Origin: Bacteroidota bacterium
GTDB lineage: Bacteria > Bacteroidota > Bacteroidia > Flavobacteriales_D > Crocinitomicaceae
Direction of reading: 5' to 3'
Assembly: GCA_024280155.1 (NCBI GenBank)
Contig: JAJRQQ010000078.1
Coordinates: 1-52,686, forward strand
Length of the DNA: 52,686 nt
Shown here: positions 26,943 through 38,300 of the stretch, piece by piece
Layout: each line of letters begins with the position of its first letter
How positions within the stretch are numbered: the first letter of the stretch is position 1
Notes under the pieces: generated by a model
What the model saw: only the letters and a program-made list of their open reading frames with translations
What the model was told of the DNA's origin: nothing
Database searches by the model: none
Program-made: the position numbers and the translations under genes

Positions 26943-28553
26943 TTGAAAAAAGTTAGAGTCAGTTTTATTTTAGTCCTCGTAATTTCAGCGCTACTTGCGC
27001 TTTTACTTATCCAAGCCTTTCAAACCAAGCAATTGTACGATAGGAAATCGACAGAATTTAACAGTCGCTTTACAACTACCCTCGATAGAATTGCTTTTCA
27101 ACATGAAAAAGCGGTAGACATTCGAAAGTACATGCAATTTGCAAACAATGATTTCAGTGGTCAATACAAAGATATTTTAAAGGAAGAATTTCAACATTTA
27201 CTCTCTGCCCAGGAGACTATCAGCATCCAAGATACCACTATTTTTGAAAATGGTAAAATGGAGAATTACCTAATCATTAAAGGGCACACATACGATTCGA
27301 TTACAGGAATAACTGCGGAGCAACGTGTAAAAGCTAGAGATGTTCGTCAATTAAGAGATTTATTTAAAAGAACGAATCCACAGACAATAAGTAAAGATTC
27401 TGTCCAATTAGCCATAGAGTTAGACCAACGCGTACTTCAACAAATTTTCAAAAAAGCTCGTTTTGTTAACGAAATGATATTGGAAACATTCCGAAACAAT
27501 GTCTATGAGACACCTGAACAACGTGTCGATATTGCTTTTTTAGACTCTGTTCTGAAACATGAAATGATTGAAGATAGGCCAACGAAATACGCCTACATGA
27601 TTGTCAACGAAACATCCGAACCTGTTAATTTCAAAAATGCGCCAAAAGATTACAGTGTTCATGTTGATACCACAAAAGCTCACTCTACAATGCTGTACCC
27701 GAGTAATCCTCTTGACGAGAATTTAACACTCTACATACAATTCCCGAAACAAAAATCATTCCTGATAATGGAAATGTGGGGGCCGGTATTCGTGAATTTA
27801 CTCCTTGTATCGTTGATAATTGTTTCGTTAATAATCATGTTCAAAACCATTCTTACCCAAAAGAAACTTTCTGAAATGAAAAATGATTTCATCTCAAACA
27901 TGACGCACGAATTTAAAACACCTATTTCAACCATATCATTAGCATGCGAAGCAATGAACGATACTGATATGATTGGCGAAAACACTTCTAACGTCTCCCC
28001 TTACGTCAAGATGATCAATGAGGAAAATAAACGTTTAGCAAAACTTGTTGAACGAATTCTTCAAAGTGCTAGCTTAGAAAAGAAAGAAATACAGCTCAAT
28101 AAAGAGGATGTTTTGTTAAATGAATTACTTGAAAATTTAGTTCAAAAAGCACAATTTAGGATTGAATCTTCTGGAGGTGAAATTAAATTAAAAATGCCTT
28201 CAGAATTTATTCACATCAGTTGTGATAGGATGCATACAACCAATGCTATATCGAATTTAATTGACAATGCGATAAAATATAGTGAAACAACTCCTGAAAT
28301 ATCCATTGAACTATCTCGTAAAGGCAAAGAAGTTGAGTTGAGAATTTCAGACAAAGGAATTGGAATAAAAAAAGAGCACATAAATAAAATATTTAACAAA
28401 TTATATCGTATTCCTACTGGAAACATTCACAATGTGAAAGGATTTGGTTTAGGTTTAAGTTACGTTAAAGCCATTGTAGAGATACAAGGATGGGGAATTT
28501 ATGTAAACAGTCGACCAGAACAAGGATCTGTTTTTACACTAATTATGAAATAA
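26943..28553 (+). CDS. sensor histidine kinase
   Basis: A 536-aa membrane kinase. TM1 at ~6-25 and TM2 at ~276-300 enclose a 250-residue periplasmic sensor region that I cannot classify. After TM2 there is no HAMP; the HisKA box MTHEFKTPIST carries the phospho-His (about H322). The HATPase domain has N box AISNLIDNAIKYSE, G1 DKGIGIKKEH, F box region NKLYRIPTGN and G2 GFGLGLSYVKAI. The layout resembles RprX-type kinases of Bacteroidota. The start is TTG 26943 (MKKVRVSF). Its partner regulator follows 11 bp later. The signal is unknown, but Wzz and ligase genes downstream make envelope stress or polysaccharide control plausible. Confidence 0.92.
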   Translation: MKKVRVSFILVLVISALLALLLIQAFQTKQLYDRKSTEFNSRFTTTLDRIAFQHEKAVDIRKYMQFANNDFSGQYKDILKEEFQHLLSAQETISIQDTTIFENGKMENYLIIKGHTYDSITGITAEQRVKARDVRQLRDLFKRTNPQTISKDSVQLAIELDQRVLQQIFKKARFVNEMILETFRNNVYETPEQRVDIAFLDSVLKHEMIEDRPTKYAYMIVNETSEPVNFKNAPKDYSVHVDTTKAHSTMLYPSNPLDENLTLYIQFPKQKSFLIMEMWGPVFVNLLLVSLIIVSLIIMFKTILTQKKLSEMKNDFISNMTHEFKTPISTISLACEAMNDTDMIGENTSNVSPYVKMINEENKRLAKLVERILQSASLEKKEIQLNKEDVLLNELLENLVQKAQFRIESSGGEIKLKMPSEFIHISCDRMHTTNAISNLIDNAIKYSETTPEISIELSRKGKEVELRISDKGIGIKKEHINKIFNKLYRIPTGNIHNVKGFGLGLSYVKAIVEIQGWGIYVNSRPEQGSVFTLIMK

Positions 28554-28564
28554 AAAATAAACAA

Positions 28565-29248
28565 ATGACACATATATTACTCGCTGAGGACGACATAAAT
28601 TTAGGACAACTATTACAAACCTACTTGAAAACAAAAGGTTTTGAAGTGTCACTCGCCCAGAACGGAAAAATTGCTTTTGAAAAATTCAATAAAGAACAAT
28701 TCGATTTTTGCAGTTTTGATGTGATGATGCCTGAAATGGACGGTTTCACATTAGCAAAAGAAATTCGTGAGATTGATAAAAAAATCCCCATTCTTTTTTT
28801 GACAGCAAAATCAATGAAAGAAAATAAACTCGAAGGATTCTCCATTGGTGCTGACGACTATATGACGAAACCATTTCAGATGGAAGAATTATTGGCTCGA
28901 ATCAATGCAATTCTTCGAAGAGTTGTTGATAATACGAATGATAAAAATAAAGAATTATCTGTTGGTATCATTAAATATGAACCTGAATTTAGAATTCTAC
29001 ATTTAAAAGATGGTGAAAAGAAATTGACAACTAAAGAAAATCAATTGCTGCAATTGTTGGTGAAGAATAAAAATGAAATCTTAGATCGAAATGCGACTTT
29101 ACGTGCAATTTGGGGGGATGACAATTATTTCAATGGCAGAAGTATGGATGTTTACATCGCGAAATTGAGGAAAACTTTAAAAGAAGATCCTTCCATCGAA
29201 ATCATGAATGTACATGGGAAAGGATTTAAACTAATCGTAAAAGATTAA
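28565..29248 (+). CDS. OmpR-family response regulator
   Basis: A 227-aa two-component regulator. The receiver has the acidic pair LAEDD (residues 8-10), phospho-acceptor Asp52 in FDVMMPEMDG, LTAKS with the conserved Thr, and Lys102 in MTKPF. The C-terminal winged helix (~130-225) has LTTKENQLLQLL, DRNATLRAIWGDDNYFNGRS and DVYIAKLRKTL, typical of OmpR/PhoB. ATG 28565 is chosen because a longer frame from 28490 would overlap the kinase coding region without conserved residues. It is RprY-like by architecture and pairs with the kinase 11 bp upstream. Confidence 0.95.
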   Translation: MTHILLAEDDINLGQLLQTYLKTKGFEVSLAQNGKIAFEKFNKEQFDFCSFDVMMPEMDGFTLAKEIREIDKKIPILFLTAKSMKENKLEGFSIGADDYMTKPFQMEELLARINAILRRVVDNTNDKNKELSVGIIKYEPEFRILHLKDGEKKLTTKENQLLQLLVKNKNEILDRNATLRAIWGDDNYFNGRSMDVYIAKLRKTLKEDPSIEIMNVHGKGFKLIVKD

Positions 29249-29314
29249 TTTCTTCCAATAAAGAGTGGAATTGACAATTAGAACTCTTAAATTCGCGCCA
29301 TCAAAAATAATATT

Positions 29315-30310
29315 ATGAGTGAACAATCGAATGAATTTGATCAAGGCAGGGATTCTTTAATGCTTTTCATCTGGAAAAAGAGAAAAACTTTGATGATCAT
29401 AACGTCAATTGCAGTAGTTGTTGCAATAATAATATCAGTGCTCCTCACTCCTATTTTTAAATCAACCGCTATTGTTTTTCCAACAGCTACGAGTACCGTT
29501 TCATTCTCTGAACAAAGAAATGCAAAAGCATCTTCAATGGATTTTGGAGAAGAAGAGCAAGCAGAGCAAATGCTCCAGATTTTACAATCTTCTCGTATTC
29601 GAAATCGTATTGTTGCTCAATTTGATCTTGTCAACCATTATGAAATTGACGAAAACGATCCAAACAAAAATTATAAGTTAGGAAAAGCTTGGAGCAATCA
29701 CATCGTTTTTGCTCGAACAAGGTATGGATCAATTCAGATTGATGTTTTTGACAGAGATGCTGTTCTCGCAGCAGATATGGCAAACCGAATTGTTGACCTT
29801 ATAGATACCGTTAAAAATGAAATGGTTCGTGAAAGAACTATTCCAGCTTTCGTTATTAATCAACGGAAAAAAGATCAATTGGAAAGGGAGAAAAGCATCA
29901 TATTAGAAAAAATGGACAGTCTCTCAGCTCTTGGTGTCGTCTCTATTGAAGGTCGTGCAAATTTATTCTCTGCCTACAACAATTCAAAAAATGAAAGTGA
30001 TCGTAAATTCTTTAAAAATCAAATTGATGTGAATTTACGTTATGGAGCAATGTTCGATGGACTAGAAACGACACGTGATGAGAAAATTGTGAAACTGACC
30101 AAATTTGAAGATGCTTACGAACAAGCTGAGTCAGATGCAAACACGGTATTGAATCACAAATTCATTGTTGAGTCTGCAGTAGTTGCCGACAAAAAAGATA
30201 AACCAAAGCGTTTAATCATCGTTCTGATGGCTACTATCGGAACGTTTATATTTGCAGTATTTATCCTTTTGGTTCAAGCAAGAATCAAAGAGTTGAAAAT
30301 GAAAGAATAG
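29315..30310 (+). CDS. Wzz-type polysaccharide chain-length determinant family protein
   Basis: A 331-aa inner-membrane protein of the polysaccharide co-polymerase (Wzz) family, which sets glycan chain length. TM1 lies at ~29-50 (TLMIITSIAVVVAIIISVLL), a large periplasmic region with long helices (~60-300, including LEREKSIILEKMDSLSALG) follows, and TM2 lies near 305-322 (LIIVLMATIGTFIFAVFI). The segment before TM2 (VVADKKDKPKRL) resembles the Pro-rich AxxPxxPxxP region in a reduced form. The O-antigen ligase gene begins 3 bp after its stop, strongly suggesting one transcript. Confidence 0.82.
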   Translation: MSEQSNEFDQGRDSLMLFIWKKRKTLMIITSIAVVVAIIISVLLTPIFKSTAIVFPTATSTVSFSEQRNAKASSMDFGEEEQAEQMLQILQSSRIRNRIVAQFDLVNHYEIDENDPNKNYKLGKAWSNHIVFARTRYGSIQIDVFDRDAVLAADMANRIVDLIDTVKNEMVRERTIPAFVINQRKKDQLEREKSIILEKMDSLSALGVVSIEGRANLFSAYNNSKNESDRKFFKNQIDVNLRYGAMFDGLETTRDEKIVKLTKFEDAYEQAESDANTVLNHKFIVESAVVADKKDKPKRLIIVLMATIGTFIFAVFILLVQARIKELKMKE

Positions 30311-30313
30311 TTT

Positions 30314-31762
30314 GTGCAAACATTCAAAGAAAATAGCTTAATCTATAGTTTAAGTATATTGTACATCGTACTTTCAGTTTTTTTAATCTGGAATCAGCAA
30401 GCTATTTTCACTTTGTTTCCAATTACCCTTCTTGCTATCTATTTTGCTATTTACTATACTGAGTACACTTTTTTAGCATTGGCATTCCTTACCCCTCTTT
30501 CAATTAATATTGAAGAATACACGCAAAGTTTTGGACTTTACATTCCGACAGAACCAATTTTATTTGGTTTAATGATATTTCTTTTAATGCAACAAATACA
30601 AAAGAACCTTATTCCAAAAGAAGTGTGGAAAAATCCAATTATTTGGGCAGTTAGTTTTTACCTTTTCTGGATTTTTATAACATCAGTAACCAGCACTTTA
30701 CCTGTTACTTCTTTCAAGTACTTGCTTTCAAAATTGTGGTTCATAATCCCACTTGTATTCTTCTCACCGCGTATCTATTTCAAGAAAAAAAATATTCTTA
30801 TTTTTATTTGGTTGTTCGTCATTTCAATGAGTATTGCAATCATATACACTTTAATTGTACATGCCGGTTATAGTTTTGGTGAAAAAGAAGGACATTGGGT
30901 AATGTGGCCATTCTTTAAAGACCATACTATTTATGGATCTACGATTGCTTTCACTACCCCACTCGTTTTTGGATTGTATTTCTCAAAAAAACATACACCT
31001 TTGGTTAAAATGATTCTTCTAGGACTGATTTTCATCATTCTTTTAGGCCTTTACTTCTCTTACACACGTGCTGCATGGTTAAGTGTCGTTGCTTCATTGG
31101 GAGTATTATTGGTCATTAAACTTAAAGTATCTTTTAAAATTCTTGCGAGTATTGCCTTTGTCACACTTGCTACAATCTTCTTCTCTTGGGATGCCATTCA
31201 GATGAACATGGCAAAGAACAACGCTGAACATACAACCGAGGATTTTGGAGAAAAATTACAAAGTGCGACAAATGTTACTACAGATGCTTCAAACCTTGAA
31301 CGTATAAATCGCTGGTCTTGTGCAATCGCGATGTTCGAAGATAAGCCTTTTGTTGGTTATGGTCCGGGGACATATTCATTCGAATACGCTCGTTTTCAAC
31401 GCCCAGAAAATTTGACTATTATTTCAACCAATTTTGGTGATGGCGGAAATGCTCACAGTGAATATTTAGGACCTTTAGCTGAAATGGGATTCTTCGGGAT
31501 GGTTTCAATGCTTTTAATCGTTGCAGCTATTTTTTATAAAAGTATTACGCTTTATATTCGTTGGCCTGAAGATGAAAAAGAAACAAGAACCATTATGCTT
31601 GCAATGATTCTAGCCTTAGTCACCTATTTTGTACATGGATTATTAAATAACTATCTTGACACAGATAAAGCTGCCGTTCCAATCTGGACTTTTTGTGCTG
31701 CTTTTATTGCGCTAGAAATTAATCTCAATAAAAGAAAACAAGTAAAGAAATTGAAACCTTAA
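30314..31762 (+). CDS. O-antigen ligase / Wzy-like polymerase family membrane protein
   Basis: A 482-aa protein with about twelve predicted membrane helices and one large periplasmic loop (~290-370), the usual plan of WaaL/Wzy proteins. The family region GLYFSYTRAAWLSVVASL and the loop motif LERINRWSCAIAMFEDKPFVGYGPGTY, ending with GGNAHSEYLGPLAEMGFFG (shown in overlapping parts, residues ~250-395), match the Wzy_C domain with its conserved His. Ligases join glycan to lipid A or other acceptors; polymerases extend the glycan. The two cannot be told apart here. The start is GTG 30314 (MQTFKENSL), 3 bp after the wzz-like gene. Confidence 0.88.
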   Translation: MQTFKENSLIYSLSILYIVLSVFLIWNQQAIFTLFPITLLAIYFAIYYTEYTFLALAFLTPLSINIEEYTQSFGLYIPTEPILFGLMIFLLMQQIQKNLIPKEVWKNPIIWAVSFYLFWIFITSVTSTLPVTSFKYLLSKLWFIIPLVFFSPRIYFKKKNILIFIWLFVISMSIAIIYTLIVHAGYSFGEKEGHWVMWPFFKDHTIYGSTIAFTTPLVFGLYFSKKHTPLVKMILLGLIFIILLGLYFSYTRAAWLSVVASLGVLLVIKLKVSFKILASIAFVTLATIFFSWDAIQMNMAKNNAEHTTEDFGEKLQSATNVTTDASNLERINRWSCAIAMFEDKPFVGYGPGTYSFEYARFQRPENLTIISTNFGDGGNAHSEYLGPLAEMGFFGMVSMLLIVAAIFYKSITLYIRWPEDEKETRTIMLAMILALVTYFVHGLLNNYLDTDKAAVPIWTFCAAFIALEINLNKRKQVKKLKP

Positions 31763-31805
31763 TGTTTCATTCTGTAACCTTTTTCATTAATAACGTTTTT
31801 CCAAT

Positions 31806-32479
31806 ATGATCCAAATTAAAAATATTATTCTTGTAGCAATTCTTTTTTTAGCCTAAATTCTTTTGCTCAAAAAAATCAACCTTTTATAGGTATGATTGAA
31901 TATAAAATTGAAGCTCACGATACATCTTTAATCGATTTTCTGCCAAATCACCCGATGACTATCTATACGAACGATACAATTAGACGTACAGAGAATTACA
32001 CAGATCAATTAGGAGAGCAAATACAAATCCATCACATGGGGTTAAATAAAACGTATATCCTACTAAACACTCCTCGTGGTAAATATGCCATACAAAATGA
32101 TTTGAATACTCAACCTAAAGACACAGTACCTTCAGAATATACATTTAAGAAGAAATTCTTTAAAAAGAAGATTTTAGGAAGAAAAGCAAATCGAATAATC
32201 GTTAACCACCCATCATTTAAAGAACCTATTGAATTTCTATATTTTAAAAATATTTCCCCAAGGTGTAATCCAATTTTCGAAGAAATTCCAGGTTTACTTG
32301 TCAAATATAGTATCGTGACAATTGATGGAGTTTTAGATTATGAAATGATTCGATTTAATGAATATAATCCAAACCATGATTTATTTGGTATTCCTTCAGA
32401 TTACAAACGCATTTCTTTCAGTGATTTTGTTGAGATAATGACCTCTCCGAGTAAAAATCAAATGGTTCCTCCAGAATAA
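31806..32479 (+). pseudogene. exported hypothetical protein with apparent one-base deletion in the signal peptide
   Basis: From ATG 31806 the frame reads MIQIKNIILVAILFLA and stops at 31854. If the T7 run at 31843-31849 had one more T, the frame would read ...AILFFSLNSFAQKNQPF and run on without a stop to 32479. That yields a ~224-aa protein with an excellent signal peptide and AQ cleavage site. The downstream frame alone (from ATG 31892, 195 aa) would lack any export signal. The mature part (EYKIEAHDTSLIDFLPN, FLYFKNISPRCNPIFEEIPG) is not recognised with certainty; it may be one of the GLPGLI-like small exported Bacteroidota proteins. A deletion, a phase-variable tract or a homopolymer read error are all possible. 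Confidence 0.7.
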
Positions 32480-32572
32480 GCTAACATTCTGTTGTTTATA
32501 CTTACTTTATTTCTCTTTCAGAGCAGGGGTTCTTCTTCTTATCTTCGTTAAATATTGAATATAGATTATTGA

Positions 32573-35128
32573 ATGGGAACAGAAAATAAATTTACCGTAA
32601 AAGGAGAACAAAAAACTTCATCTTCTAAAACAAAGAAGAAGAAACCGACAAAGAAAAAGAGTTCGATTTCTTTAAACAATCTAAAAGAACGACTCAATAA
32701 AAAGAAACTAAAATCAAGTATTGGTATTGGTTTAATCATGCTTGCGTTCTTTTTTTTTATTGCAAATTTCTCTTATTTATTCACATGGAAAATGGATCAG
32801 AGCCGTGTAATCGACAAAGGATTACTTGCTGTTCTTTTTGATGGGTCAGAAGAACCCGTTGCAAATTGGTTGGGAAAGTTTGGCGCATGGTCTTCTCACC
32901 TTCTTATCTACAGATGGTTTGGGTTATCTTCCTTCTTTATCCCTTTCTTTTCTTTAATTCTCGGCTTCAAGCTACTCTTTAATATATCAATACTCCCTAT
33001 TGCAAAAACTTTTCAACGCAGTTTTCTTGGAATGATTTGGTTCAGTTTATTTTTCGGATTCTTTTCTCAGTCAATCCATTTGTTTGGCGGATCTTTTGGT
33101 TATCAAACCAATCAATGGCTTAACCTCACCATAGGTAAAATTGGAACTTTTATCATGATTCTAGGTTTAGGCTATTTATTTGCTACCGTTTTTCTGAATT
33201 TTAACTTTGGTAAACTTTTTACATTCTTTAAATCGAACAAAAATGATAGCTCCAGTGAAAATTCTTCGGAAGAATTAATTGATGTTAAAGACAAGGATGC
33301 GAATGAATTAAATTCAGATTTAAAAACTGAAGATTTAATTGCCAAAACAGTGGTTTTTGAAGAAGAAACAGAGGGGATTAATTCTACAGAGACTGAGTTA
33401 AATGATGAAGAAATACATATTAAAAAGGCTTTAAACCTAAAGGAATCTCAAGAACATCTCGAAGAAGTTTCATTATCAGAAGAATTAGAAATAACCACAC
33501 CTGATATTTCAGACATTGAATCAACAGATGATGAGTTTGAAATAAAAGTTGCAACTGAAAGCGAAGAAGACAAAACACTTTCAGAAAAAGAAGTGGACAG
33601 CAAGCGAAAAGAATACGGAGAATACGATCCTACATTAGATTTATCTAATTATAAACTTCCTTCCATTGATTTATTGAAAGATTATGGAGTAAGTAAAGGT
33701 TCTGTAACAAAAGAAGAATTAGAAGCAAATAAGAATAAGATTGTTACAACTTTACAGAATTATAAAATAGAAATTGCTAAAATTAAAGCAACTGTTGGTC
33801 CAACTGTCACTTTGTATGAAATTGTACCTGCACCAGGTGTTCGGATTTCTAAAATTAAGAACCTCGAAGATGATATTGCTTTAAGTTTGGCAGCTCTAGG
33901 TATTCGAATCATTGCACCTATTCCTGGGAAAGGAACGATTGGTATTGAAGTACCAAATAGTAAACCAGAAATGGTGAGTATGCGTTCGTTAATCGCTTCT
34001 AAAAAATTCCAAGAATCGGAAGCAGAACTTCCTATTGTTATGGGTAAAACCATTACCAACGAAACATTCACTTTCGATTTAGCAAAAATGCCTCATTTAT
34101 TGGTTGCAGGTGCTACCGGTCAAGGTAAATCTGTTGGATTGAATGCGATATTAGTTTCTTTGCTTTATAAGAAACATCCTTCTCAAGTGAAATTCGTATT
34201 GGTCGATCCGAAGAAAGTAGAATTAACTCTATACAATCATATCGAGCGACATTTCTTAGCCAAGCTTCCGGATGCAGAGGATGCAATTATTACGGATGTT
34301 AGTAAAGTGGTCAATACATTGAATTCACTTTGTATTGAAATGGACCAACGCTATGAGTTATTAAAAGCAGCGCATGTTCGGAATATTGTTGAATACAATC
34401 ATAAATTTGTAGACCGAAAATTGAATCCTGAAAATGGGCATCGTTACCTGCCCTATATTGTAGTGTTGATTGATGAGTTTGCGGATTTAATCATGACGGC
34501 TGGTAAAGAAGTTGAGCAACCCATTGCACGTATTGCACAATTAGCAAGAGCAATTGGCATTCACTTAATTGTTGCAACACAACGTCCTTCCGTAAATGTT
34601 ATTACGGGTATGATTAAAGCCAATTTCCCTGCAAGAATGGCATTTAGAGTACTTTCGAAAATAGATTCTAGAACAATTCTCGACTCTTCTGGTGCTGACC
34701 AATTAATCGGACGTGGTGATATGTTAATCAGCATGGGCCAGGATGTCATACGACTGCAATGTGGTTTTGTTGACACACCTGAGGTAGATGCAATTTGTGA
34801 ATTTATTGGCAGCCAACGTGGCTACCCTAGTGCATTAATTCTCCCTGAATATGTCGATGAATCTGCTGAAGGAAACGGTAACATGGACGACGAAGATTTG
34901 GATAAATTATTTGCTGATGCTGCTCGAATTGTCGTGATGCACCAACAAGGCTCTGCTAGTTTATTGCAACGTAAATTGAAATTGGGTTATAATAGAGCAG
35001 GTAGAATTGTTGATCAACTCGAAGGACATGGAATTATAGGCTCTTTTCGAGGTAGTAAAGCCAGAGAAGTGCTGTATGCAGATGAAAACACATTGAATGA
35101 ATATTTAGCAAGTAAAGGGATAGTTTAA
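32573..35128 (+). CDS. ftsK: DNA translocase FtsK/SpoIIIE
   Basis: An 851-aa septal DNA pump that segregates chromosome dimers at division. The Lys-rich N-terminus (~18-50) precedes four membrane helices (~50-210), then a ~170-residue acidic linker (SSENSSEELIDVKDKD, many Glu/Asp). The motor (~370-770) has GVRISKIKNLEDDIALSLAA (alpha domain), Walker A GATGQGKSVGLN, VDPKKVEL, Walker B VVLIDEFADLI and HLIVATQRPSVNVITG. The gamma winged helix ends the protein (LLQRKLKLGYNRAGRIVDQL). All parts are intact and of normal length. The restriction-modification island begins 180 bp after it. Confidence 0.96.
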   Translation: MGTENKFTVKGEQKTSSSKTKKKKPTKKKSSISLNNLKERLNKKKLKSSIGIGLIMLAFFFFIANFSYLFTWKMDQSRVIDKGLLAVLFDGSEEPVANWLGKFGAWSSHLLIYRWFGLSSFFIPFFSLILGFKLLFNISILPIAKTFQRSFLGMIWFSLFFGFFSQSIHLFGGSFGYQTNQWLNLTIGKIGTFIMILGLGYLFATVFLNFNFGKLFTFFKSNKNDSSSENSSEELIDVKDKDANELNSDLKTEDLIAKTVVFEEETEGINSTETELNDEEIHIKKALNLKESQEHLEEVSLSEELEITTPDISDIESTDDEFEIKVATESEEDKTLSEKEVDSKRKEYGEYDPTLDLSNYKLPSIDLLKDYGVSKGSVTKEELEANKNKIVTTLQNYKIEIAKIKATVGPTVTLYEIVPAPGVRISKIKNLEDDIALSLAALGIRIIAPIPGKGTIGIEVPNSKPEMVSMRSLIASKKFQESEAELPIVMGKTITNETFTFDLAKMPHLLVAGATGQGKSVGLNAILVSLLYKKHPSQVKFVLVDPKKVELTLYNHIERHFLAKLPDAEDAIITDVSKVVNTLNSLCIEMDQRYELLKAAHVRNIVEYNHKFVDRKLNPENGHRYLPYIVVLIDEFADLIMTAGKEVEQPIARIAQLARAIGIHLIVATQRPSVNVITGMIKANFPARMAFRVLSKIDSRTILDSSGADQLIGRGDMLISMGQDVIRLQCGFVDTPEVDAICEFIGSQRGYPSALILPEYVDESAEGNGNMDDEDLDKLFADAARIVVMHQQGSASLLQRKLKLGYNRAGRIVDQLEGHGIIGSFRGSKAREVLYADENTLNEYLASKGIV

Positions 35129-35308
35129 TGAAAGGAGTTTTAGGTAAATTGAATTTTTTTGTTAAATTGGATGGATAATGTATTGTGAGGTATTTCACAA
35201 GTGGAATAAATTACATAGTTGGGAGGTAATGCCGAAAAAGAGCCACCGCAGAAAAACCAAAAGAGCTATTTTTAGCCAACGCTCACCGAGAATAATGAGA
35301 ATTGAAAT

Positions 35309-38300
35309 ATGACAATAGAAAATTACATTGACAACATAAATCAGAGATACAAACTCGGAAATGCAACGGAACATACTTACAGAGGAGACTTGCAACAACT
35401 CTTGGAAACTTTAGTCCCTGAAATAAGAGCGACCAACGAACCGAAAAGACAATCTTGCGGAGCACCTGACTACATCTTGACTAAAAAAGATATTCCCGTA
35501 GGATTTATTGAAGCAAAAGACATTGGCGACAAAGACCTTGAAGGAAAAAAGAAATCAGTAAACAAAGAACAATTTGACCGCTACAAAGCATCATTAGACA
35601 ATCTGATTTTTACGGATTACATAGATTTTCATTTATACAATGATGGCGAATTTATTACTAAAATTGCCATTGCAGAAGTAACCGAAAAAGGAATTGTTGC
35701 ACTACCTCAAAATTTTGCAAGATTTGAAAACCTAATCAAAGATTTCTGCACACACATTGGACAAAACATAAAAAGTCCAAAAAAATTAGCAGAAATGATG
35801 GCGGGTAAAGCCCGCCTTCTTTCTGATGTTATTGGTAAGGCTTTGACAAGTGATGAAGATAATCAAGAAGATAGCACACTTAAAGAGCAAATGGAAGCCT
35901 TTAAGAGTATTCTGATTCACGATATTACACCTAAAGGATTTGCAGACGTTTATGCACAAACAATTGCTTACGGAATGTTTGCAGCTCGTTTACACGACCC
36001 AACTTTAGATACTTTTAGCAGACAAGAAGCGGCTGAATTAATTCCTAAATCAAATCCCTTTTTAAGAAAACTGTTTGGCTACATAGCTGGACCCGATATT
36101 GACGACCGAATTAAATGGATTGTAGAAAATTTAGCTGAAATATTTTTAGCCTGTAATGTTGAAGAAATTCTAAAGAATTACGGGAAAACCACAAAAATGG
36201 AAGACCCAATTATCCATTTTTACGAAACTTTCTTGGCTGAATATGACCCGAAACTAAGAAAAGCGAAAGGAGTTTGGTACACTCCTGCCCCAGTTGTAAA
36301 TTTCATTGTTCGTGCAGTTGATGATATTCTAAAAACAGAATTTGATTTGCCTCAAGGTTTGGCGGACACTTCTAAAACGAAAATTTATGTAAACACACAA
36401 ACACCTGATAAACGTTCTGCAACTGGTTATAAACAAATGGAAAAAGAAGTACACAAAGTGCAAATTCTTGACCCAGCCACAGGAACAGGAACTTTTTTAG
36501 CAGAAGTAATAAAACACGTACACAAGAAATTTAGAGGACAAGAAGGAATTTGGAGTGGATATGTAGAAAAACATTTACTACCAAGATTAAACGGTTTTGA
36601 ATTGTTAATGGCAAGTTATGCAATGGCTCATTTACAATTAGATTTATTGCTAAAAGAAACAGGATTTAAAGCCACTACAAATCAACGGACAAGAGTTTAT
36701 TTAACCAACAGTTTAGAAGAACATCATCCAGATACAGGAACTTTATTTGCCAATTGGTTAAGTAGTGAAGCCAATGAAGCCAACCACATAAAAAGAGACA
36801 CACCTGTAATGTGTGTTATTGGGAATCCACCTTATTCTATTAGTAGTTCGAATAAATCTGTTTGGATAGAAAATTTAACAAAAATCTACAAACAGGATTT
36901 AAAAGAGAAATCTTATAACTCACTATCAGATGATTACATAAAATTTATCCGTTTTGGACAACATTTTATTGAGAAGAAAGGTGAAGGAGTTTTAGCCTAC
37001 ATCTCAAATAATAGCTTCATTGATGGCTTGATACATCGTCAAATGAGAAAAAACTTATTAGAAACATTTGATAGTATTTACATTCTTGATTTACACGGTG
37101 ATTCGAAAAAGAAAGAGGTGTGCAAAGATGGTTCTCCAGACCAAAATGTATTTGACATTATGCAAGGAGTCTCTATTAATATTTTTGTCAAAACAGGAAC
37201 TAAACGAAAAAATAAATTAGGAAAAGTTTATCATTCTGACTTACAGGGAAAAAGAAACACTAAATATGATTTTTTAAATAAAAGCTCTCTAAAAAGTATC
37301 AAATGGAAAGTCTTAGAAACAAAAGAACCTAATTATTTCTTCATCGATAAAGATTTTACAGGACAAAATCAATACAATAAAGGTTTTAAAATTGATGAGA
37401 TTTTTTTAAAATACAACAATGGAATAGAAACAGGTAAAGACCTTTTTTCTATGGAATATCAAAAGAAGAATTAAAAGCTAATTTAGATTTTTCATTTTCT
37501 AACAAACCCGAAACTATAAATAAGTACAACATAAATAATACATCAAGTTTTCACTTTCAAAATAAGTTTAATTCAGCAAACTTAGATTACAACAAAATTA
37601 GACCTGTAAGTTACCGCCCATTTGATATTGTTTCCTCTTATTATGATGAAAACTTACAAAGAAGACCAGCCTTTAGTACTATGAAGCATATGTTTTCTGA
37701 AAATATTGGTCTCCTAACACCAAGACAATTTTCTGGCGATTTCAAACACATTTTCATATCAAAATATCCAACTGATTGCAATTTAACAGGAACAGCGAAA
37801 AAGTTTGGTAGTGCTCCATTAATTCCACTTTATTTATATCCCGAAAACAATGGGCAACAAACCATTGAAGATACAGTAGAAAGAAAACCTAATCTCAATC
37901 AAGAAATTGTAAATACAATTGCTAAAACATTAGGCTTAACATATACAAATGAAAAAGAAGTAGCAGAAAACACAATTGCTCCTATTGACATTTTAGATTA
38001 TATATATGCTGTTTTACATTCTCCAACTTACAGAGAAAAATACAACGAGTTCTTAAAAATAGATTTCCCAAGAGTACCTTATCCAAAAGACAAAAACACA
38101 TTTTGGCAATTGGTGAAATTAGGCGGAGAAATACGCCAAATCCATTTATTAGAATCTCCAAAAGTGGAAGATTACATTACAACTTACCCAAAAGATGGAA
38201 GCAATAAAATCACAACAAAAGTTGCTAAAAAAGATTGGGAATTATTTAATGTAGAAAATGGACTTGGCAGAATATGGATAAATGAAGAACAGTATTTTGA

